Positions 32,185 to 42,410 of a stretch of 64,000 nt of DNA are shown piece by piece (position 1 is the stretch's first letter; each line of letters starts with the position of its first letter). The DNA lies in contig NC_053194.1 of assembly GCF_905163445.1 (NCBI RefSeq), positions 14,054,921 through 14,118,920 of the forward strand, read 5' to 3'. The stretch comes from Pararge aegeria. Its lineage: Eukaryota > Arthropoda > Insecta > Lepidoptera > Nymphalidae. The translations under genes were made by a program, and so were the position numbers. The notes under the pieces were generated by a model. It had not been told where the DNA came from. It saw only the letters and a program-made list of their open reading frames with translations, and did no database searches.

Positions 32185-32265
32185 GAGAGCCGTAGCTTAA
32201 TTGGAAAAAGCGCTCAGGCCGCGATTATCAGAGAGTCGCAGGTTCAAATCCTGTCCAGGCAAAAA
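32185..32265 (+). repeat. tRNA-like SINE head (not a functional tRNA gene)
   Basis: GAGCCGTAGCTTAATTGGAA resembles an A box and CGCAGGTTCAAATCCTGTCC a B box. The acceptor and anticodon arms do not fold into a cloverleaf and there is no matching 3' acceptor strand. Probably the head of a further SINE family. Confidence 0.5.
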
Positions 32266-32619
32266 CTGAAACATTGGCTTATTCAAAATAGTTTTTATGA
32301 CGTAGACGACCTATTTAAATATGATGCTAAGAGCTCAATTAGGTACATTATTTCTTAATTATTAATTATCAATTATTAATAATAGTGTAAGTGACTTAAA
32401 TCCTAATTCTATAACTATTGTAAATCGAAATTGTTCTTATGTTTTAATTTGACATATTTTATTATTTAAATCATTTGCGATAATAATAATTTAATTTGAA
32501 CATAATAATTTTTAAGAAAAATTTTATTGCAATGCCCCGGCGGGGCGTCATGTCTCTAATGAACGTACATGAAACAACTAATAAACAATAAACCCTTCAC
32601 TGCATTTTTTTGGTAAAGG

Positions 32620-32795
32620 CGGCAGTCTAGGATGGGTGCAGGGCTAACCAGTTACGGATATTATGGCACCCATAGATTTTTACCCCTAATCGTTTTCTAC
32701 GCGGAATCTTACCGAATCGCTAAACCGCTAGCCGGCACGTTATCGTCGGTAGGGTGGTAACTAGCCACGGCCAAAGCCAGACAAAATTAATATGA
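32620..32795 (-). mobile_element. SINE-B copy, inverse
   Basis: GGCAGTCTAGGATGGGTGCA, CCCCTAATCGTTTTCTACGC, GTCGGTAGGGTGGTAACTAG and CCACGGCCAAAGCCAGACAA are the SINE-B body in inverse. Confidence 0.65.
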
Positions 32796-33004
32796 AATAA
32801 AATGTGGATATTAATTAAATTTAAGCTTTATTAAGGATACCCGACCTCATGAGGACGAGATCCGGCTATGAAGAAATCGTATCCATTAAAACTAGGGGGA
32901 AACCTTTTGTAGACGACCGTGACTTCGACCACGTGACTATAACGTGCATATTTCATCATAAGACGTGTACTGTGAGGCCCTGTACTGTAACTTATATCTT
33001 AGGT

Positions 33005-33215
33005 TAAGAAGTTTTTTTCGGGCTTCTTCTTAGGCCAGAGCGTGTTTGCAACCGTCGTAGCTTTAGTTTTAAATGAACAAATATGGTTAGCGCCATTCGC
33101 CTACCATATACACATTTTTCATGTAATGGAAGCATCATAAGTCCCATCTATGAGCATGAGGTGGATGGAATTAATTATGAGAATGGAATAAAGATATTTT
33201 TAACTTTGACTTTGA
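33005..33215 (+). repeat. LINE tail, same family as 3995-4176
   Basis: GGGCTTCTTCTTAGGCCAGA, GCGTGTTTGCAACCGTCGTA and AAGATATTTTTAACTTTGAC match the family. It is preceded by AAGTTTTTTTC in place of the AAGTTTGTTG motif. Confidence 0.6.
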
Positions 33216-33794
33216 AATATTTTTGGATAAATTGAATCTCTCATACCCAAGTATGACTTTGATAAAATTCCATTCCATTAGCCTTAAGCGGTCAGATGAA
33301 TCTATTGTCGGGGCGTTTGTAATCAGGATATGAGGTCGTCTTTGATCCGATGAAATTCGAGAACACCCTATGTACAAAGGGGTAAAATTACGAGTACACT
33401 TGTCATCACCCTGTACATGAGTGTTTGAAGCCGTAATGTAACTTTACACAGTACCATGACTAACTGACTGACAGACAGACGGATACATCTTACAGCTCTC
33501 AAGACAGAAACATGAAATTTTGACGTATTAAAACGGTTGTTTCGAAATCCATCCCTAAAGGAGTGAAACAGGAGACTAATGTAGGTATCCTCTTCTATAT
33601 CAGAAGGACTTGTTACTTATGAACTGAAAACCGTAAAATTTTACTTTCATTTTAAGTTTTGATGGATGTTTGTTAGTCAAATCAAAGGCTACTTTTTATC
33701 GCGGGAAAATGTACGGCTCCTGTTTTTTGTGTTTTTTTACAGAGCAAGGAGTTAATATTTTTGCAAAGCTAGAATGACTTGTTTGGTTATATTT

Positions 33795-33905
33795 TAATAA
33801 ATCTATATGAATAAAAATGAAATGTTCGTGCGTCTCACTTAAACACAAAAACGGCTGAACAAATTTTGGTCTTGAAATATTCGTGGAAGTCCAGGGAAGA
33901 GAAAA
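33795..33905 (+). repeat. Interspersed repeat end with ACGGCTGAAC motif
   Basis: TCTATATGAATAAAAATGAA-ATGTTCG, AAAACGGCTGAACAAATTTT and TTCGTGGAAGTCCAGGGAAG resemble the left end of a widespread repeat that begins TCTATAT; compare 48013. It could be a Helitron-type terminus (5' TC) but no 3' CTRR hairpin was identified. Confidence 0.3.
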
Positions 33906-34002
33906 ACTGTGAAAAAAATACTAAAAGCGACAACATACATAATTCTTCTTCTTTAGCTAGAACGATTTTGAAAAAATTTTGTGTGTTTACTCCAATGGGC
34001 CC

Positions 34003-34265
34003 CAATTAGCCCAGTGGGTAGGAGCTTAACTTTACTCTCGGGGGGCCGAGTTCGAATCCCAGCACGCACTTCTAACTTTTCTAACTTTTAAGGATAACTG
34101 TGGAGGAAATTATCGTGAGGAAATCTGCATGCCTGAGAGTTCTCCATGCTCTCAAAGGTGTGTGGAGTCCACCAATCCGCACTGGGCCAGCGTGGTACGG
34201 CCTTAATTCCTTCTCATTGTGCGAGGAGACCCGTGCCCTGTAAATAAGAACATGGTAACTCATAA
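34003..34265 (+). mobile_element. SINE-C copy, near complete
   Basis: AATTAGCCCAGTGGGTAGGA (A box) and GGGCCGAGTTCGAATCCCAG (B box), then GAGGAAATCTGCATGCCTGA, GTGTGGAGTCCACCAATCCG and AGACCCGTGCCCTGTAAATA. It is the best copy of SINE-C in the window and shows that it is tRNA-derived. Confidence 0.8.
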
Positions 34266-34266
34266 T

Positions 34267-34395
34267 AATATTTTGAATATAAAGAATTTATAAATTACAC
34301 CATACAGATTCTCATATTGAGAATTGAAGAAATTATAAATTACACCATACAGATTCTCCTGCTTTTCGCGGAGTTTAGCAAGTTAAGCTGGATTT
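34267..34395 (-). repeat. Partial foldback-family copy with a local tandem duplication
   Basis: AATTATAAATTACACCATACAGATTCTC-type sequence (shown in part) appears twice in tandem, at 34280-34312 and 34325-34352. It is followed by CTGCTTTTCGCGGAGTTTAG and TTTTCATAATATATC, the arm sequence of the family at 1919-1990. Confidence 0.6.
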
Positions 34396-35122
34396 TCATA
34401 ATATATCAAAATAAGTTGTAAATATTCTCATTGAGTTGTAATTTATTTTGAGAAAATATACGTCTTTAACCACAATAAAGTCTCAACCGTACGTGGAGTT
34501 TTAAAGAAGGAAAAATTAATTGAAAATGTTTTTTAAAGCTTTTTAGACACACCTTGCCTTGAAAACGCTTAAACTGTGTAATCTTTGCCATTGCAGCTTA
34601 ACGACCACACTATATTTACCGCTGTTATCCTTACAAAGTCACACAAAACTCCTAACTATCCAATACGGTGAATAGGTAGGTACTTATTTCCATTTACTTC
34701 ACTTTCGAAATGACGGGTTGATATGGTAGACATCTAATAAATATATGAACATGGGAACATCTGAGGGCCAGATTCAAATTAAAAGGGTCCCCTTTTCTTT
34801 GAAGAAACGCCGAGGGTATTTAATTGTGATCCGAATATTGGCCTGCGAGCGGGTTCTGAATAATTGACGTATTTAATGCTCAAATGCCTTTTGTCGTCCA
34901 GTTATTGAATTAGGCAAGCGTTTCTCAGTCGAAACGGAAAATTTGGACTAATGAAAAATTCTATTCGGAACGAAGGTTGCGATTTTTGAATTTATTATCC
35001 CACGGAATATTAAGTCTCCGTTTGAAAAGGACTAATTAAAGAAACAGTTTTTGTCTTTGACTAATAATGAAGCATTTACTATCTACGAAAAACTGTATAA
35101 TTTATATTTTTTATTATATAAG
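34396..35122. other. Intergenic, nothing recognised
   Basis: AT-rich, with no family motif or credible ORF. Confidence 0.5.
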
Positions 35123-37065
35123 AATACTAGCCGTTTCCAGCCCGCTTCGCTGGGCGAATTGAAAAAGGAAATAAATTACATTTTATGTTTCATTTTTATT
35201 TATTTTTTTCATATTTTTATTATTCTCCTTTTTTTTTATTTTTGTATGAACATAAATAGGCCCCGCGGATAGAACTGTAAGCATCGATATTGTTTAGACT
35301 TACTCAAATTCCAAATTCCATCGATTTAGTCTGTATCTTTCATCCAGGTGATTTTTCTCACTAATATTCATTATAACTTTCAATGTGCAATCATTATAAC
35401 ATTTCCGTGCCTTTCTTCCAAAAATTAATAATAATTGACATGAAGGAAAAAATTTGAAATGAGCATTGAAAGTTTAAGTTAAAGTCATTGCAAGTCTCAT
35501 ATGTGAAGTTGAAATCTGTCTAGGTTCAAGTGCGACAAATTTTCTGTTAACTCTTATAGAAATTTAATTGTGCATGTTTTTTATGAATTCTACTGGAATA
35601 AGTAACTAAATTTCTTTTCCACATCTTATGTGCTTGGACAATGCATTCATTTTAATCTGTTACATTTCCGCGATCCCGCAATAAAAGAATTCGTCGGTTA
35701 TGTAGTGTGTAAAAGTAAAATGAATGTAAAATTCTTAGTCCGTTGATTGGATAGCTACATGTAAAGTTAAGTTTTTGAAACCTCTCAATGACTTTTTCTC
35801 CGCTGCCAAAAAGACGATTGTTGTTAGGAAATACACGAATATCCCTACATACACGAAGATCCCCACCAAATTTGGAGTCTGTAGAAGTTACAGGTTAGAA
35901 ATAAAAAATTTAGATTTTAACACCCACCCCCGCAATTCCTGTCGGAAGTAGACTTTATTGAAATCCATTTTGAGATGTTCTTTATGTGAATAATAAAAGA
36001 TTCCTACCATATTTAGAATTTTTAGAAGCTATATTTCGAAATTGAAATTTTTTATTGTTAACACCCACCCCCGCGAACCTTATTGGAGGTGATTCATTGT
36101 AAAATCCGCTCGAAGATCATTTTTATATTACATATAGAACACTCTCACTAAATTTGGAGTCTATAGGAGCTATCGCTTGAAAATTGAAAATTTTCATTGT
36201 TAACGCCCCCGCAATCTTCTTTGGGGTGGGATATCGTAAAATTTTTTCATAAATCATTTTTACATCACTTATAGAAAATTCCTACAAAATTTGGAGCTTG
36301 TAGGAGCTTTAGCTGGAAAATTAAAAATATTAATTGTTAATACCCACCCCCGCAACCCCCTGTGGGGTGAGCTATCGTAAAATTCGTTCATAGCCTATTT
36401 CTACACCTCTTACAGAAGATTCCTACCAAATTTGAAGTCTATAGGAGCTATAGTTTAAAAACGGGAATTATTCATTGTTAACGCCCCCGCAATCCCCTTT
36501 GGGGAATGAATTTCTTAAAATCTATTCATAGCTGACCTCTACATAGCAAAAGTAATATTCCTACCAAGTTTCACGTTTCTAAGTCTTATGGTTCCCGAGA
36601 TTTCGTGGTGAGTGACTATATAGATGGGAATTCTTCGATTATCATCGAAATTTTTAACTTTTTATCGGGCTTTTTTAAAATTTTCTTACATACAAAACTT
36701 TCTCCTGACAATTCTGAAGATAAAAAAAAGCCCAATTGGTTCAGCCGTTCTCCACTACCGTGAGTAGATTCTTAGCTGAATGTAAAAAACCATAATCCGT
36801 TTAATACACTCTGTTGAAATCCATGAAAACAAAAGAATCAAGAGAAAATGCTTATCTTTTATTTTTATTAGCGGGATAAATGTTCATAAAAGTAAAACAG
36901 CAATAAAAAAATGAAGGAATGTTGGAATTCAAAAAATAGATAGCCATAAACCATCTAGGAAAAATTTCGCATCGAATGGTGGTAGTTTCATTTCGATACG
37001 ATCAGTGGTTTAGGCGTGATTGAGCCTCAAACGAAGACCATTTTCATTATATATATATAGATAAA
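35123..37065 (+). mobile_element. Putative non-coding interspersed element containing ~140-bp degenerate repeats
   Basis: The left end ACTAGCCGTTTCCAGCCCGC-TTCGCTGGGCG and the right end GCGTGATTGAGCCTCAAACG-AAGACCATTTTCATTATATA look like the borders of a widespread lepidopteran interspersed repeat. Inside, six degenerate units (see separate entry) occupy 35800-36600. No RT or transposase frame was found. The borders are my estimate. Confidence 0.45.
35800..36600. repeat. Degenerate ~140-bp tandem repeat, about six units
   Basis: The anchor AATTTGGAGTCTATAGGAGC and its variants recur near 35870, 36011, 36152, 36289, 36431 and 36568. Each is followed about 55 nt later by a CACCCCCGCAA motif or a shortened CGCCCCCGCAA. 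Spacing is close to 140 nt and sequence identity between units is moderate. Confidence 0.85.
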
Positions 37066-37359
37066 AATTTACACACAGTGCAGTGTTTTACTACTTTCTA
37101 CAGTAAAAGAACTCAATAAATATTCAGTCAATTTTATATCAGGATTATTTTGTTAAGTTATATTTAATATTGTAAAAAAGAAGTCCTAGAAGATAAGGTC
37201 TCCGATTTCGAAGAAAACAAGAGTCCTCATAAGGAAATGGAGAAAAAAAAACTACTACCTAAGTCATAGAAAGAAAGTTCATCTGTGCGTCCTTCTAACA
37301 CATAATAAGTGAACTATGAATGTGGTTTAGTCGTACTTGGTAGGGCTACCTAGACCTTT

Positions 37360-37470
37360 TTCGACAGAGCTCGTCCGGGAAGTACTACCGCGATGTTTAT
37401 TTCTCCCGCCAAGCCGCATTGTGTGTTCCGGTCTAATATAAGGCACGTGGGATTCCATGACGAGTAGACA
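37360..37470 (+). repeat. Repeat-D copy, 5' half
   Basis: GACAGAGCTCGTCCGGGAAG, TATTTCTCCCGCCAAGCCGC and TTCCGGTCTAATATAAGGCA match Repeat-D at 3795. Confidence 0.55.
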
Positions 37471-37691
37471 GACCCATCATAGAATTGATCCGATTAAACA
37501 TTACTGTCCAAGAGCGCGATGATTGACGACCATTGCTTCGTGCAATAATGCTACAAGAAAGTACCACAAGCAATGATTTTTTGCGTGAACGAAGATTATT
37601 TGCTTTAGGGTAGCACGTAGGGTTATGCTATGATCTCGGGTATCAAAGTCTCCTCGTAAGATTTGGCACATAATTTTTAGTTTCTATTATA

Positions 37692-37968
37692 TAACCTGGC
37701 TAAGTTTGTTGTAACCTGGCTACGTTCGTTGTAACCTAGCTAAGTTTGTTGTAACTTGGCTAAGTTTGCTGTATCCTAGCTAAGTTTGTTGTAAACTGGA
37801 ATGTTTGTTGTAACCTGGCTAAGTTTTTTGTAACCTGGCTCAGTTTTTTTTAACGTGGCTAAGTTTGCTGTACCCTGGCTAAGTTTGTTGTAACCTGGCT
37901 AAGTTTGTTGTAACCTGGCTAAGTTTGTTGCACCCTGGCTAAGTTTGTTGTAACCTGGCTAAGTTAGT
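37692..37968. repeat. 20-bp minisatellite, about 14 units
   Basis: The unit is TAACCTGGCTAAGTTTGTTG. Individual units carry point changes (ACGTTCGTTG, TATCCTAGC, CACCCTGGC) and a few 1-nt indels, so the array is not freshly homogenised. The inverse of the unit, CAACAAACTTAGCCAGGTTA, matches the single motif at the start of the LINE tail at 3995-4176. Confidence 0.95.
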
Positions 37969-37971
37969 ACT

Positions 37972-38160
37972 GGGCTCTTCTTAGAACAGGGCGCGTTTGG
38001 AACCCTCCTAGCTTTAGTTTTAAGTTAACGAATGCATTTATCACCATCACCTTACATTAGCGTTAACATGTTAAATGTGTGAACGCTTCATAAGTGCCTG
38101 TGATAAGGTCTTGAGTAAAACATTTCTAAATTTGAATTTGAATTTATTTCTATTCGCATT
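37972..38160 (+). repeat. LINE tail directly following the 20-bp minisatellite
   Basis: GGGCTCTTCTTAGAACAGGG, CGCGTTTGGAACCCTCCTAG and CTTTAGTTTTAAGTTAACGA match the family at 3995-4176. It ends with AATTTGAATTTGAATTTATT. The minisatellite ends immediately upstream. Confidence 0.65.
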
Positions 38161-38397
38161 TACTGCATCCCAATTTCCCGACTAATATTATAAATGCAAA
38201 AGTGTTTATGCGTGGAGAGGTACTACTTATAACAGAATCATGCTCTAGCTCTATCCAATGGGATGCTGTGCCAGTCCCTATGGTCCTATGCCTTTTTCCT
38301 GAATAAAAAGTATGTTCACTATAACTTCTGCTTGCGCCTCCCGTCGCAGCTTGCAGCCCCGGGCCATAGCATATTTTTCAGGGGGTAAATACGCCCA

Positions 38398-38475
38398 TGG
38401 TTGTAGCCCACTACCATCTAAAACTGCATCATCACTTCGGTACCATTCGGTGAGATTTTAGTGAAAAGCTAATAT
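38398..38475 (+). repeat. SINE-B 3' fragment
   Basis: GTAGCCCACTACCATCTAAA-ACTGCATCATCACTT and GGTGAGATTTTAGTGAAAAG match the SINE-B end. Confidence 0.55.
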
Positions 38476-38544
38476 TTTAGATAGTGTATGGGAATGAAAA
38501 ATCAACGCGCTTTTGTGTGCTTTATGCTTTAGAGCTAGGTATAT

Positions 38545-38735
38545 GTCATCATCATCACATCACCCCTTTAAGGCCCTTTGAGAACGTTATGGAGAACTCT
38601 CAGCCATGCAGGTTTCCTCACGATGTTTTCCTGTACCGTTGAAGCAAATTATACGAAGCGAACTCGGCCCCCAAAAGTAAAGCTGAAGTGCTAACCACTG
38701 GGCTATAACCGCTTCCTCGCGTTAGGTGCGTGTGC
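38545..38735 (-). mobile_element. SINE-C copy, inverse
   Basis: GCCATGCAGGTTTCCTCACG, AAGCGAACTCGGCCCCCAAA (inverse B-box region) and AACCACTGGGCTATAACCGC (inverse A box). The 3' ATG microsatellite appears as ATCATCATCAC at 38549. Confidence 0.7.
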
Positions 38736-39774
38736 ATCACTATAAATGGGTTAACATTCAATTTGCATTAACATCGCTATTGATTTTGATGAATGGTGCT
38801 TTGAACCGTTGGGAAATTGAATCGGTATGATGACAGTAACAAAGAATCGCTAAAATACCTATTGTATTTATTTAACCATAACAATATTTAGATTTAGATA
38901 GCTAATAGAAAATATAGGTTATAATATTATTCATCCAAATAATTTGTTAAGTTTTAACATATTTGTAGTTGTTATGAGTAGTTACAGTATGTAGGTAAAT
39001 TCAATTAATAAATAAATTCGTGAATTCTGAAAAACGTATTTTTATTTATATTCGAAGTGAGATTGATTTATTAAACTGTAAAATCTAGCGATCTGCCATG
39101 ACAGGCCAAATGACGTCACATCTAGGTATATAAACATAATTTGAAGCACTTGAACTTCGAAAATCTCTGCACTAGTTATTTGCGTATGTTAAGTTTTTCG
39201 TAATTCGCTCTAATTTGCCTATGACGTCACGAGTGCAGCCATGACATCCGGCGACCGTTTTCGAGGGAGATAACTTTTTAATACATAATTTGCAATTGAT
39301 ATCAACAAAACTTCTAATTTCTGCAAAAATAAGACCTTTTTTTTATATAGTAGGTCTCTCCTACTTACTTCCGAACATCCTATGTGTACGATAGAAAAAA
39401 AAACCTTGCTTGTTTACGACAAAGGAAGAAGGTATTCAATATATTTATAGTTATAATAGTTGTTGTTGCGGTATGAACTAAGTTGGCAGATGATATTATA
39501 GAATTGAAAAAATCTCTACTATAAATTATAAAAAACTTAAGGGCATTGAACGAGTTGTTTGTAGTGGAAAAAATTATTACTTGCTAAAAGTAAACACATA
39601 CACAGAAGAAAATTATAATAGGAAATGGGGCGTGCAAAGTTGGTCTTATCGCTAAAGCGATCTCTTCCAGACAAACTTTGTGTTTAGAAAAGACGAAGGA
39701 ACGGTTATAAAAAGCCTACCCTTAAGTTATTCTTATAAAATATCTTACTAGAGATTTTCTTCATTTTTTATAGT
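38736..39774. other. Intergenic, nothing recognised
   Basis: Unique-looking AT-rich DNA. No ORF above 60 codons. Confidence 0.5.
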
Positions 39775-39945
39775 CTGGCCGCTGAGTGCAGATCCTGGTT
39801 TTTACTAATTTCGTGTGTTTTCATGGGATAAAAAGTAGGTAGCCTATGTTACTGTCCGTTCATTCAACTAACTCTATGCCGATTGGTTGCTTATTGAGGG
39901 CGCAAAGTAAGGGCAAACAAACACACTTTCGTATTTATAATAAAT
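39775..39945 (-). repeat. Interspersed repeat end, inverse of 3640-3790 type
   Basis: TGGGATAAAAAGTAGGTAGC-CTATGTTACTGTCC, CCGATTGGTTGCTTATTGAG and GCAAACAAACACACTTTCGT-ATTTATAATA are the typical end of a lepidopteran interspersed element. Family not assigned. Confidence 0.45.
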
Positions 39946-40198
39946 AACCATATACCTAATTTGCCGCTTGCAACCGCTTACCCTCGAAAACACGTAAACA
40001 AACAACAAAGTTGGTCTGTGGGGGATAATTTATTATGGTTTGAAAAAACTGCTAAAATGGCTTTAATATGTATTACCTAACCCTATAACAAATTCACGCA
40101 ACAACGGTGCAATAGGTCGACAATATTAATAGCTAAAAGTCCAAAGTGACATAAGCGAGATGAAGTCGTTGGCGTAACTTAGTTATTAATAAATCTAT

Positions 40199-40275
40199 TA
40201 CTACCCATAACACAAGCTACGCTTACTTTTGGACTAGATGGCGGTGTGTATTGTCTTATTATACTTATTTATTTT
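40199..40275 (+). mobile_element. SINE-A 3' end fragment
   Basis: ACTACCCATAACACAAGCTA-CGCTTAC and GACTAGATGGCGGTGTGTAT, then a (TTTA)n tail. The tRNA head is absent. Confidence 0.7.
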
Positions 40276-40825
40276 TTATTTATTTATATTCTTATTACTT
40301 AGTTATTATAGATATGTCACAAGTCCATAGAAATTATCTCCATAGAGGATAAAGTAGGTAAGAGCTTTGAAAGGAAAACATAAGCAAAAACAAGACATTT
40401 CAAAGTCCTGCTGTAGCTATTAGAGCAGTAAAGCCCGCTCTATACAGTACAAACATTCATTCGTGCTCACCCCTACTTCAACCGCCCTAGGGTTGACGCG
40501 TATGTTCATAATGGAGTTCTTTAAAGATCGTTTGTTAAAACAACTCATCATTAATATTATCCTCTATTAAGGTCCAATTGCTGAGTACAGGTTTAAGAGG
40601 GCAGAAACACCACGCTAATACAATGTGAATTTTATTTTATTTTATTTTTTAGGGACAATCACACACAAAAATAGCAAAAAAAGACAGCTAAAAAATAAAA
40701 CAGCACTAGAACAACACCCACATCATTGTCCACGAATTACTAAACTTATATTAAATGTGTGTGTGAAAGTGACGTAATTAGGCTAACATGGGGTTCAACG
40801 ACTTTCATCACTAGTAAGTGATAAG
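40276..40825. other. Intergenic, 5' flank of the intact LINE
   Basis: Holds a degraded LINE-end fragment near 40560-40620 (CAATTGCTGAGTACAGG). Nothing else recognised. Confidence 0.45.
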
Positions 40826-40839
40826 AAATAAAGAATCGT
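40826..40839 (+). repeat. Left target-site duplication of the I-group LINE
   Basis: AAATAAAGAATCGT, repeated exactly at 46183-46196 after the poly-A tail. A duplication of this length is usual for target-primed reverse transcription. Confidence 0.9.
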
Positions 40840-40928
40840 GTTGCGTGCGGTGCGCGGTAGCGAGCGCGCGTTCTATTCCTCGGTGGTGATATTTTTATAT
40901 AACTACCCGCATTTGAAAATAAAATAAA

Positions 40929-42410
40929 ATGAGTGAGAAAAGTAAGGGAGACGCAATTATTGGCGGTAGTGACATGAGTGAAAGTGACGGTATAAATATT
41001 AATATATTAAATGAGCAACAATTTAATGAGAACGCGGAAAGAATAGACTCACCTATATTAATGAGACCGGACAAGCGAGGTAGGAGTGATAGCGGAAAGG
41101 ATGATGTAGACGGTGATGAGGGCTTTACGACGGTGGAGAGAAGACGAAAACGCCTCGCTCGTAGTAGTACACAAATAAATGTAAGCGAGAATTTGTATGA
41201 AATTTCTATAACATCTTTGGAGATATTACCTAAACAGATTAGCCTTGCGAAGTTCCTTCGATCACTAAGTATACCTAGCATATTGAAAGTTAAATATAAA
41301 AGCCCCTACAAAGTAATAGTGACATTCGCATCGAAAAATGATGCAGATATCCTATTAAACTGTCCTAAACTGGTCGATTTGGGATACAGATGTCAATTTA
41401 CGCATGAAATTAATTTAGCTTACGGCATAGTAAAGCAGGTTGAGCTAGAAGTTAATGACGAAGAATTACAGAAAATATTTGTTTGTGACTGTGAGATCGT
41501 TTCTGTAAAAAGATTAAAGAGGCTAACAGAAGACGGAAAATGGATAGATAGTGAAACTGTGCGACTTAGTTTTAGAAGTTCTACATTACCTAGCTATGTC
41601 TATGCTTATGGTTGCAGGCTCAAAGTGGAACGGTTCATATTTCCAGTAACCCAATGTTCCAGATGCTGGCATTTTGGACATTTAATGCGGGCATGCCCTA
41701 CAAGGAAGATAATTTGTCCTAAATGTGGGGAAAATCATGTTAATTGTGAAACAAAATCATTTAGATGTGTTAATTGTAAAGGACCACATATATCCTTGGA
41801 TAAATCTTGTCCAGTTTTTAAAAAAGAAAAGGAAATTCGTCGTGTTATGAGTGAAGAAGGAGTGACATACCGAAAAGCACTAGAGTATTATTTGGAAAAA
41901 GAGAAGGATCAAAATCAGGTTCAGAAGAACTATTATGAAACTACAGCCAAGAGCCAAACAGCAGACATCACAACTCATAAGTTATCATACAGGGATATTC
42001 TAGTAAGTCAAATTTATAGGGGGAAAGCTAATAAAGAAGCTAATGATACCAAAAGTGAATTTGATACTGAAAGGATACAAGAAATGACTGTTCCTGGACC
42101 TACAAGACGTAAAAAGAAAAAGAAGAGACGGCAAATGAGTAAAGAGTGGACGTTGGATAGTGAAGAAACCCAATCGGAGCAGGAGAATAGTCAGGAGGAG
42201 GAGATGGGCAAACGAAAGAGAGAGTCTACTGCCTTTTCTTTTAAGCGATGCTGGCTGAAATTGAAGGCGGTTTTTTTAGCAGACATTTCTTTTGAAGAAA
42301 AAATCAAAAGTGTTATGAAAATTGTGTGGGAAGAGTTGTCATCGGTGTTAATTAAATTAGTGGGGGAAGGTTTTTTGCAAAATATTTTAAAGTATATTTT
42401 TAATGGATAA
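40929..42410 (+). CDS. LINE ORF1 protein, zinc-knuckle nucleic-acid-binding protein
   Basis: A 493-aa ORF beginning 89 nt into the element. Its N-terminal 80 residues are charged and probably disordered, ending in the basic RRRKRLARS. Residues about 88-240 look like one or two RRM-like folds, by hydrophobic pattern only. Three zinc knuckles follow: C243-C246-H251-C256 (CX2CX4HX4C), a shorter C263-C266-H270-C273, and C280-C283-H287-C294. The tail holds a lysine-rich run near RRKKKKKRRQ and an acidic stretch. In I and Jockey elements ORF1 coats the element RNA and accompanies it to the target. The stop TAA at 42408-42410 lies inside the first codons of ORF2. I chose the ATG at 40929 because it is the first in frame after the leader. 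Confidence 0.9.
   Translation: MSEKSKGDAIIGGSDMSESDGININILNEQQFNENAERIDSPILMRPDKRGRSDSGKDDVDGDEGFTTVERRRKRLARSSTQINVSENLYEISITSLEILPKQISLAKFLRSLSIPSILKVKYKSPYKVIVTFASKNDADILLNCPKLVDLGYRCQFTHEINLAYGIVKQVELEVNDEELQKIFVCDCEIVSVKRLKRLTEDGKWIDSETVRLSFRSSTLPSYVYAYGCRLKVERFIFPVTQCSRCWHFGHLMRACPTRKIICPKCGENHVNCETKSFRCVNCKGPHISLDKSCPVFKKEKEIRRVMSEEGVTYRKALEYYLEKEKDQNQVQKNYYETTAKSQTADITTHKLSYRDILVSQIYRGKANKEANDTKSEFDTERIQEMTVPGPTRRKKKKKRRQMSKEWTLDSEETQSEQENSQEEEMGKRKRESTAFSFKRCWLKLKAVFLADISFEEKIKSVMKIVWEELSSVLIKLVGEGFLQNILKYIFNG

Noticed and set aside
32185..32265. Possible tRNA gene
   Set aside because: A- and B-box-like motifs are present, but no cloverleaf with paired acceptor ends can be drawn; treated as a SINE head.
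37692..37968. CRISPR-like array
   Set aside because: The 20-bp units are contiguous with no spacers, in a eukaryotic genome; it is a minisatellite.
40895..41281. 128-codon minus-strand open frame
   Set aside because: Antisense to LINE ORF1, which has zinc-knuckle and positional support.
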